60,948 nt of DNA from an uncultured Anaeromyxobacter sp. (GTDB lineage: Bacteria > Myxococcota > Myxococcia > Myxococcales > Anaeromyxobacteraceae): positions 1 to 60,948 of the forward strand of contig CAIVAR010000036.1 in NCBI GenBank assembly GCA_903904005.1. The letters are read 5' to 3'. A program made the position numbers and the translations under genes. This document shows positions 56,165-60,948 of the stretch, piece by piece. Numbering within the stretch: position 1 is the first letter of the stretch; every line of letters begins with the position of its first letter. The notes beneath the pieces are model-generated. The model made no database searches. It saw nothing but the letters and a program-made list of their open reading frames with translations, and was not told the origin of the DNA.

Positions 56165-56240
56165 GCGGGAATAGCTCAGTTGGTAGAGCATCAGCTTCCC
56201 AAGCTGAGGGTCGCCGGTTCGAATCCGGTTTCCCGCTCCA
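56165..56240 (+). tRNA. glyT: tRNA-Gly (anticodon CCC)
   Basis: A 76-nt cloverleaf. Acceptor GCGGGAA pairs with TTCCCGC, followed by discriminator T and an encoded CCA. D-arm GCTC-AGTTGGTAGA-GC. Anticodon arm TCAGC-TTCCCAA-GCTGA gives anticodon CCC, glycine. T-arm GCCGG-TTCGAAT-CCGGT has the invariant TTCGAAT. The gene is intact even though it is the attachment site of the adjacent element. Confidence 0.97.
56191..56240. other. Probable attachment site (attL core region) inside tRNA-Gly
   Basis: The integrase reading frame ends inside the tRNA, and the integrase lies directly next to it, which is the arrangement of tRNA-targeting elements. The crossover core should lie between the anticodon loop and the 3' end. 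The right-hand copy is beyond the window, so the exact core length cannot be read. Confidence 0.6.
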
Positions 56241-57564
56241 GTTCAACGGCCGGGAGTTCCTCGTGAATGTCCGAGGGGTTCCCGGTCTTCTCTTTGGTGC
56301 CCTGGGGTCCGGGTAGAAGCCGGGTAGAAAACGGGCCCAGAATCTCGCTGGAGACAGTCCTGCCCTCCACCTCGATCACCGGCGGCATGTTGGGCGCGAT
56401 GAGCCCGAAGGCCAGTAGGTCCACCTCGGACTTCAGGTAGCCAGGGGCAAGGTGCCCATAGATGGACGTGGTCGTCTTTGGGTCAGCGTGCCGAAGGATG
56501 CGCTGCACGGCCGCTGGGTTTGCCCCAGCCTGCATCAGGAGACTGGCCGTCGTGTGCCTGAGGTCGTGAAACCTGATCGGACGGATCTTCGCCACCGGCC
56601 AGAGCTTGTGCCCGTGGACCGGGCAGCGCAGCAGGGCGTCCGTAGAGGCCTCCTGGGCGTGCTCACAGCCCTTCTTGCGGCATACGTGCCGGTAACCCTC
56701 GACGATGCCTGCACGGGCCAGGGCACGCCGCAGGACGTGCTCCAGGTTGACCTCCTTGGACATCATCCTCCCCTTGGGATCCGGGAAGACGAGGTTGGAG
56801 GGGGACAGGGCCATCGCTACCTTCAGGTACGCGAACAACTCGGCCGCGACGGGGATCCGGTCCGCGTGGCCACCCTTCGTCGTGTCCCGGTCGTAGGACC
56901 GATTCACGGTGATGATGCCCGCCTCCAGATCGACGTCCGCCTTCCGTAGGCCCAGAAGCTCGCCCTTCCTCATGCCTGTGTAGAGCGCAGCGGCGAACAA
57001 GGGACGCCAGCGTTCAGCCAGCTGCTCCATGACTGGCCCGACCTCGTGCGCCTTGAGGTAGTCGGGCATCCGGGTTGGAACCTTTCGGCGGCTCACGTTG
57101 TCGGCCGGGTTAAGGCCCGCCCATTTCCCGGCCTTCTTTGCCGCGCCGAAGGCACGGGAGACGTAGCCTCGGAGATGGTTAATGGTCTGGGGAGAGAGGT
57201 CCTTGGACTTGGCTTGGAGGAACGTCTCCAGGCGTCCTGGAGTGACGGCTACCAGCGGAAGCGCAGCCAAGTCAGTACCGGAAAAGTGGCAGCGAATCGC
57301 ACTTTCGTCGGTCACGTACGCTGGCTGACCCACCCTGTACGTCTTCAGCCACCACTCGAACAGGTCCCCTAGCGTTCCCCCACCGTCGGCCGGAGTGGCG
57401 GCCTGGAGCCCGAGGCGAACCCTTTCGGCTTGGTGCTCCAACTCGGAAGCGAACCGCTTGGCCTCCGTCTTGGTCCTCGCCTTGGTGGCGAGGTTTACCC
57501 GTTTCCCGGTCTCGTCCCGCAGGTTGGCGTACCAGACGCCACGCTTTGAGTAAGCTGATGCCAC
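56191..57564 (-). CDS. int: Tyrosine recombinase (integrase) with Cys-rich insertion
   Basis: A 457-residue site-specific recombinase. N-terminal arm-binding domain (KRGVWYANLRDETGKRVNLATKARTKTEA), core-binding SAM-like domain near residues 70-160, catalytic domain after. The catalytic set is Arg in YTGMRKGELLGL, His-x-x-Arg in HDLRHTTASLLM, His in ILRHADPKTTTSIYGHL, with the nucleophilic Tyr in IYGHL. Between them is CRKKGCEHAQEASTDALLRCPVHGHK, a Cys/His-rich insert. The last 16 residues (ETGFEPATLSLGS end) are encoded by the antisense strand of tRNA-Gly. GTG start with AAGGAG seven bases upstream. Confidence 0.95.
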   Translation of the reverse strand: MASAYSKRGVWYANLRDETGKRVNLATKARTKTEAKRFASELEHQAERVRLGLQAATPADGGGTLGDLFEWWLKTYRVGQPAYVTDESAIRCHFSGTDLAALPLVAVTPGRLETFLQAKSKDLSPQTINHLRGYVSRAFGAAKKAGKWAGLNPADNVSRRKVPTRMPDYLKAHEVGPVMEQLAERWRPLFAAALYTGMRKGELLGLRKADVDLEAGIITVNRSYDRDTTKGGHADRIPVAAELFAYLKVAMALSPSNLVFPDPKGRMMSKEVNLEHVLRRALARAGIVEGYRHVCRKKGCEHAQEASTDALLRCPVHGHKLWPVAKIRPIRFHDLRHTTASLLMQAGANPAAVQRILRHADPKTTTSIYGHLAPGYLKSEVDLLAFGLIAPNMPPVIEVEGRTVSSEILGPFSTRLLPGPQGTKEKTGNPSDIHEELPAVELERETGFEPATLSLGS

Positions 57565-57565
57565 G

Positions 57566-57766
57566 CTATCTCCTTTGGGTCCTGCGTTCGCGGACAGCCT
57601 TCGTCGAGGCCGGGATGGAATGAAGGAAGCCTTCTCTGGCGAGATGATCGGAGAGCAGCTTCAAGACGAGACCACTCATGCTTCTGTGGTCGGCCTTCGC
57701 GGCTTGCCGGAGCGCTTCCTTTACCTGCACCGGGACTCGCATGATGAGAATCTCATCCCTTTCCAT
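57566..57766 (-). CDS. Ribbon-helix-helix (CopG/Arc-like) DNA-binding protein
   Basis: A 66-residue protein starting MERDEILIMRVPVQVKEALRQAAKADHRSMSGLVLKLLSDHL, a complete RHH fold. A longer frame reaching 57796 would start inside the promoter and is rejected. It lies one base before the integrase gene. A strong promoter (TTGATT-17-TATACA) precedes it, with the -10 embedded in a TGTATATACA palindrome, which makes autorepression plausible. Confidence 0.85.
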   Translation of the reverse strand: MERDEILIMRVPVQVKEALRQAAKADHRSMSGLVLKLLSDHLAREGFLHSIPASTKAVRERRTQRR

Positions 57767-57772
57767 ACCAAC

Positions 57773-57801
57773 TGTATATACAAAATACATACACAAATCA
57801 A
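57773..57801 (-). promoter_or_regulatory. Promoter and overlapping palindrome for the RHH-integrase genes
   Basis: On the minus strand TTGATT, a 17-base spacer and TATACA form a near-consensus sigma-70 promoter. The -10 is part of TGTATATACA (57773-57782), a perfect 10-bp palindrome, and TGTAT repeats flank it. The -10 ends six bases before the ATG at 57766. Confidence 0.65.
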
Positions 57802-58025
57802 CTCGGCATGGAATGCCCGCGCCGCCCGGTCGCGGCCCGGGGAGTCTTCCCGAGCGCGTAGTTTCTGACCTCCTCTGGTGGGTAGCGACGGAGCCCGCCG
57901 ATCCGCAATTCAGGTAGGTCTCCGCGGTCGCCGTGGAGATAGACCCACGAACGGGAAACCTTGAGATACGTCGCTACATCCTCGGCATCCCAGAGGGGCT
58001 CAGCGGTGAAGGGGCGGACGCTCAT
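57798..58025 (-). CDS. Excisionase-like helix-turn-helix protein (AlpA/MerR-type fold)
   Basis: A 75-residue protein: LWDAEDVATYLKVSRSWVYLHGDRGDLPELRIGGLRRYPPEEVRNYALG has the winged helix-turn-helix of DNA-binding excisionases (helix-turn-helix, then the wing with G-x-x-R-Y-P-x-E). The ATG overlaps the stop of the ATPase gene (ATGA), so they are co-translated. It probably controls excision with the integrase. Confidence 0.87.
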   Translation of the reverse strand: MSVRPFTAEPLWDAEDVATYLKVSRSWVYLHGDRGDLPELRIGGLRRYPPEEVRNYALGKTPRAATGRRGHSMPS

Positions 58026-59809
58026 ATCGCCATCTCTTCGACGTAGTCAGCACGGGGTGCCCAGTCCCATTGCTCATGCCGGGCTGGCTCCTCCCGTCCA
58101 AGGTCTTGCAGGGCATCGCTGGATTCCTTGATGGAGACTTCCAGCCGGTTCGCGATCTCGTCTCCTTCGAGTACCGGGACAACAGCGATTCGGTCCGCAA
58201 CCCGCCCGGCAAGAACGGCCAGATCCTGGACGGCTTCGGGCGACTCGGCCTGCTTCGCCTCATAGATCTGTTCATTCACCGCGGTAATGCCTTCTCCCCT
58301 TAGGACGGAAGGGCTGGGCGACTTCTTCGCCGCCCATGCCCCTCCGCCCGTCCCGTGCAGAACCAACGACTCACCTGGGCGGCTGTCATGGGCGGGTTCG
58401 ACCGAACCTGGCAGGAGTTCCGTCCCTCCTCCCCTGGTAGGCGCGCCTCGGACCAGATACCCGTCCAGGATTGCCGCCAGGACAGCCTCCTTCACCCTTG
58501 CCTTAGCGAGACCAATTCGACCTCGGTGGTCATCACGCAGCTTGGTCTCGGTAACCGTCACTCCTTGCCCGATGAGTTCCTCCACAACTTCCTTTAGACG
58601 CTTGCCTACGAGGCGGCGGCCCGCCTCAACCCCTGCTGCCACGCCACCGGCACCTTTGGGTCCATAGGGACGCAGCGTGAGTCCCCACGCGTTGGGATTT
58701 CTCTCCAGCAGGATGGGCTCCGTCGGCGCGGCGAAGTTGCCCTTGGCCAGCGTCAGAACCAAGAGGTCCTCGGTCTCCTCTCTGGAGATCCCGGCCTCCC
58801 TCAACTGCCCGGTCACTCTCTCGTCAGCCTTGGACAGAACGAGCACGTACCGAGCGTTATCCGAGATGGCCGACCCACCGCGGGCCGAATGGGCGTCGCT
58901 GAACCGTTCCCGAGCTGCAGCTTTGGAGACGTGAGCGACGAGCAGGACTGCGGCTCCGGTGATCTGGGCAACCTGTTCTGCGGCAACCATGAGGGCCGAC
59001 ATTGCCGGGTTCGACTCGTCTCCGCCTAGCCTGCTCACCGTCTCCATGATGATCAGATCGGCTCCCGGCGCCTTCTCCTTGACCACCGCCGCGAGCCTTT
59101 CAGATGCCTCCGAGGGACTGAACTGGCCACCCCTGCCGTTCACCAACTGGAATGGCTTCCCCGAGAGGTCGCAAATGTGGACTCGGTCAGCTACGGCTGC
59201 CAGATCGAGCCCAGGTGTGGCCTCCCTGATAGCGGTCAGTTTGCGCCAGTAGTCCTCAAGAGAGTCTTCAGTGGAAACGAGGACCGTGCTCCCCCGCTTG
59301 ACCTTCCTTCCAAGGAATTCGCCGCCGACCGCACGGGCGACGGCCAGCCCGACCAGGAGGGATGTCTTGCCCCCACCCCCTGCACCGGCCAGTACCCCCG
59401 CCTTCCCGGCAGGGATGAAGCCCTCCCAGAGGAACTCCAGGCGCGGCGGGTCTGCCTTCAGTTCCGCCGCGGTGAGCGTCCTCCATCCCGACCGAATGAG
59501 CCCTTCGACAGGGGAGATGACGGGCGCCTCCCCTTGAGTCTGGGCGATGAGGCCAAGATGCCTGCTCAGAACGTCCGCATATGGCTCCGGGTGATTGGTG
59601 CCCGAGTAGATCCGCGAGATCCCGCCAGGCGTGAGTCCACCAGCCCGTAGTCGATCCCTGGTGAATGGTCCGGCAAGGAGGACGCGCAATGCGAGACGCT
59701 GTTCAACGTTGAGGGACTCCTCGGGCGGAGGATTTGCCCGTGCATCTGCTTCCCGGCCCTGGGCGGCGCCAAGAACTCGCCACCCACTCTCCACGACGGC
59801 GCTATCCAC
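58022..59809 (-). CDS. RepA-type AAA ATPase (AAA_25-like, replication helicase/primase loader)
   Basis: A 595-residue protein. The RecA-fold core has Walker A in GVLAGAGGGGKTSLL near residue 130, VLVSTEDSLEDYWRKL, ADLIIMETVSRLGGDESN (Walker B) and AAVLLVAHVSKAA (sensor His). It is typical of plasmid and phage RepA-like (AAA_25) ATPases used for replication of the excised element. The GTG start at 59809 has GGAG seven bases upstream and overlaps the stop of the Xre-like gene. A longer frame to 59896 would overlap that gene more and lacks a ribosome site. The C-terminal third has no recognisable domain. Confidence 0.86.
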   Translation of the reverse strand: MDSAVVESGWRVLGAAQGREADARANPPPEESLNVEQRLALRVLLAGPFTRDRLRAGGLTPGGISRIYSGTNHPEPYADVLSRHLGLIAQTQGEAPVISPVEGLIRSGWRTLTAAELKADPPRLEFLWEGFIPAGKAGVLAGAGGGGKTSLLVGLAVARAVGGEFLGRKVKRGSTVLVSTEDSLEDYWRKLTAIREATPGLDLAAVADRVHICDLSGKPFQLVNGRGGQFSPSEASERLAAVVKEKAPGADLIIMETVSRLGGDESNPAMSALMVAAEQVAQITGAAVLLVAHVSKAAARERFSDAHSARGGSAISDNARYVLVLSKADERVTGQLREAGISREETEDLLVLTLAKGNFAAPTEPILLERNPNAWGLTLRPYGPKGAGGVAAGVEAGRRLVGKRLKEVVEELIGQGVTVTETKLRDDHRGRIGLAKARVKEAVLAAILDGYLVRGAPTRGGGTELLPGSVEPAHDSRPGESLVLHGTGGGAWAAKKSPSPSVLRGEGITAVNEQIYEAKQAESPEAVQDLAVLAGRVADRIAVVPVLEGDEIANRLEVSIKESSDALQDLGREEPARHEQWDWAPRADYVEEMAI

Positions 59810-60023
59810 GGACTGTCTCCGTGGGTCGCAGTAGGTGCAGTTCACACCCCAGAACGACCGCGAATTTGATCGCCATCGCGGCGGAAAGGAAGCCACCTCG
59901 CTCTGCGAGGCTCACGGTTGAGAGGGAACAATTTGCGCGGGCAGCAAGCAGCACCTGGGAGATACCCAGGCGCAGTCGCTCACGTCGCAGGGGGCTTTCG
60001 GGTTCAGCAGAAGCAGTAGGCAT
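59802..60023 (-). CDS. Xre-like helix-turn-helix transcriptional regulator
   Basis: A 73-residue protein with a lambda-Cro/Xre-type helix-turn-helix: LRRERLRLGISQVLLAARANCSLSTVSLAERGGFLSAAMAIKFAVVLGCELHLL. The recognition helix is STVSLAERGG. The ATG at 60023 has AGGA nine bases upstream; a GTG at 60059 would extend it. Its stop overlaps the GTG of the ATPase gene, so both are one translational unit and the protein may set the element's replication control. Confidence 0.83.
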   Translation of the reverse strand: MPTASAEPESPLRRERLRLGISQVLLAARANCSLSTVSLAERGGFLSAAMAIKFAVVLGCELHLLRPTETVRG

Positions 60024-60099
60024 AGCGGCATCCTGCACTATTGCCCGACCGCATAACACTCCCCGTGAAGTGGTTCACCAGTCCCTGATTTCCCGGAAA

Positions 60100-60121
60100 C
60101 GAAGCTCGGTCCTGAGCTTCG
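60100..60121 (-). terminator. Intrinsic terminator after the unknown gene at the window end
   Basis: On the minus strand CGAAGCTC-AGGACC-GAGCTTCG forms an 8-bp stem followed by TTTCC. It lies just after the stop of the gene at 60134 and before the Xre-like gene. Confidence 0.55.
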
Positions 60122-60133
60122 CTTCCGCGAAAC

Positions 60134-60948
60134 TCACCCCTCTGGAACGAGGCCGTCCCTTGTTCGCTGGATGCGCCGAACATCGGCCACAGCCTGTACC
60201 CTCACGGCGGCAGCTAGTTCCTGGGATGCTCGGTCGGTCCTGGCCGCCTTGAGCCTCATGTCCCAACGCTTCCGCCGACCTTCGAAGTCCGCCCTAGACT
60301 TGGTGGGCCGCTCCAGGCCGACCGCGATGGCGAAGAGCCCTGCGAGGCCACCGTTCACCTTTTCGCCTCCCCTGCCCTCGCGGCGCGTCTTGACGCTCGG
60401 AAGTTCTCCGTTCGCCATGAGCAGCAGCGCAGCGATTGCGACGCTTGCCTTGTCCCCGGCCCGTCCGCCGGTCGGGCCTCGCTGCCAGTCCTCGGGCTTG
60501 AGTGGCGCTGCCGCCTTCCAGAGGCCATCTGCTCGCTGCCCCAGATCCATCGCGTCCATCCAGAAGGTGATGAAACGAAGGCGAGCTTCGTGCGGGTCGC
60601 CCTCGCCCAGCGGAGGGGCGTTTACTGACACCCACGCGATTGCATTCTTCTGATCGGGGGACTCGATGAGGTTTCCCAGGTCACTTTCTCGAAGGGCGGT
60701 TTCCAGTGAGCGAAGGGATGCCGTGGCCGCGCGCAATTGCTTCTTCACTCTCGCCCAGACCAGCGCGTTGCGGTTCGTTGCAGCCCCTATGCCCAGCCGC
60801 ATGGAGCCCTCGGCGGACACCCAAATCCGGCCAATGAGGGGCGGCTGAAAACCGGCCAACGGAGAAGAGGGACCCGAGACGTTGACGCGGGCGGGCGAGG
60901 CATGGCCCACCGCCGGGATGGCCAACGTCTTGAGCGAAGAGAAGAAGG
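60134..60948 (-). CDS. Unknown protein of the integrative element, open at the window edge
   Basis: No family recognised. At least 263 residues; the frame has no stop up to the right edge, so the start may be a TTG at 60925, an internal ATG, or lie outside the window. It is basic and helical: ALVWARVKKQLRAATASLRSLETALRE, ARLRFITFWMDAMDLGQRADGLWKAAAPLKPEDW, FAIAVGLERPTKSRADFEGRRKRWDMRLKAAR. There is no signal peptide, Cys cluster or P-loop. A terminator-like hairpin follows its stop. It could be a replication accessory or structural factor of the element, which is only a guess. Confidence 0.6.
   Translation of the reverse strand, partial: FFSSLKTLAIPAVGHASPARVNVSGPSSPLAGFQPPLIGRIWVSAEGSMRLGIGAATNRNALVWARVKKQLRAATASLRSLETALRESDLGNLIESPDQKNAIAWVSVNAPPLGEGDPHEARLRFITFWMDAMDLGQRADGLWKAAAPLKPEDWQRGPTGGRAGDKASVAIAALLLMANGELPSVKTRREGRGGEKVNGGLAGLFAIAVGLERPTKSRADFEGRRKRWDMRLKAARTDRASQELAAAVRVQAVADVRRIQRTRDGLVPEG

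Larger units (their letters stand above)
56191..60948 (-). mobile_element. Integrative element, left part (prophage, ICE or satellite)
   Basis: From the tRNA-Gly to the right window edge the G+C content falls and codon use becomes more mixed. All six genes run on the minus strand: an unknown protein, an Xre-like protein, a RepA-type ATPase, an excisionase-like HTH protein, an RHH protein and an integrase at the tRNA edge. No structural phage or conjugation genes are seen here, so prophage, ICE and satellite are all possible. Confidence 0.85.

Noticed and set aside
57566-57796. Longer start for the island RHH gene
   Set aside because: The added residues would be encoded by the -10/-35 region; the ATG at 57766 matches the fold start.

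Overview
This is a GC-rich chromosomal window (about 70% G+C by eye, dense G/C third positions) from a Gram-negative, respiring bacterium. An octaheme cytochrome, a system II cytochrome c synthase (CcsBA), the futalosine route to menaquinone, a type III polyketide synthase cluster and many Ala/Pro-rich secreted proteins together suggest a myxobacterial deltaproteobacterium of the Anaeromyxobacter type. That assignment is inference from gene content; no marker gene was compared.

Layout. 1-2576: fadI-fadJ beta-oxidation operon with a palindromic operator-like site. 2671-4862: a secreted protein, a lipocalin lipoprotein, and the ATPase of an ABC-2 exporter. 4863-5203: no gene seen. 5204-13707: a compact seven-gene minus-strand run (gpsA, M3 oligopeptidase, two ABC-2 permeases that probably partner the ATPase at 3879, a TMTC-like membrane/TPR protein, RNase Z, Rsm22-like methyltransferase). 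13736-18442: a five-gene minus-strand cluster (type III PKS, ICMT-like methyltransferase, ACP, acyl-AMP ligase, FAD oxidoreductase) that reads as a phenolic-lipid or alkylpyrone pathway. 18522-24615: clpB, a Lys/Ala/Pro repeat protein, DUF3014 protein, truA and a DUF3187-type protein.

24679-36180 is a menaquinone district. A long-chain polyprenyl diphosphate synthase makes the side chain. mqnD lies divergent from a plus-strand run of ubiD-like decarboxylase, menG/ubiE, an internally deleted ubiX remnant of 47 codons, mqnE, an in-frame mqnA-mqnC fusion, an aminofutalosine deaminase, a UbiA prenyltransferase and a GbsR/MarR-like regulator. No mqnB and no intact ubiX are in the window. A nucleotidyltransferase/partner pair resembling a toxin-antitoxin module sits downstream of mqnD.

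36193-56082: an amidohydrolase, an SPFH/ribbon-helix-helix pair with a palindrome over the presumed promoter, prfA-prmC-murA-hisG, a zinc-ribbon protein, a sulfite-oxidase-like molybdoenzyme, an octaheme hydroxylamine-oxidoreductase-like cytochrome, ettA, a small ferredoxin, ccsBA, a 48-residue membrane peptide, a histidine phosphatase, a GST, a secreted protein, a ferritin-like diiron protein, an M13 metallopeptidase and an LprI-like protein.

56165 to the end: tRNA-Gly(CCC), whose 3' two thirds are the attachment site of an integrated element. The integrase gene runs antisense into the tRNA. Behind it come an RHH protein, an excisionase-like HTH protein, a RepA-type AAA ATPase, an Xre-like protein and an unknown protein that leaves the window. 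The element is visibly lower in G+C than the rest.

Several plus-strand genes and one island gene (clpB, polyprenyl synthase, ubiD, M13 peptidase, island RHH) have a -10 hexamer 6-10 bases before the start codon and no Shine-Dalgarno, which suggests leaderless mRNAs.
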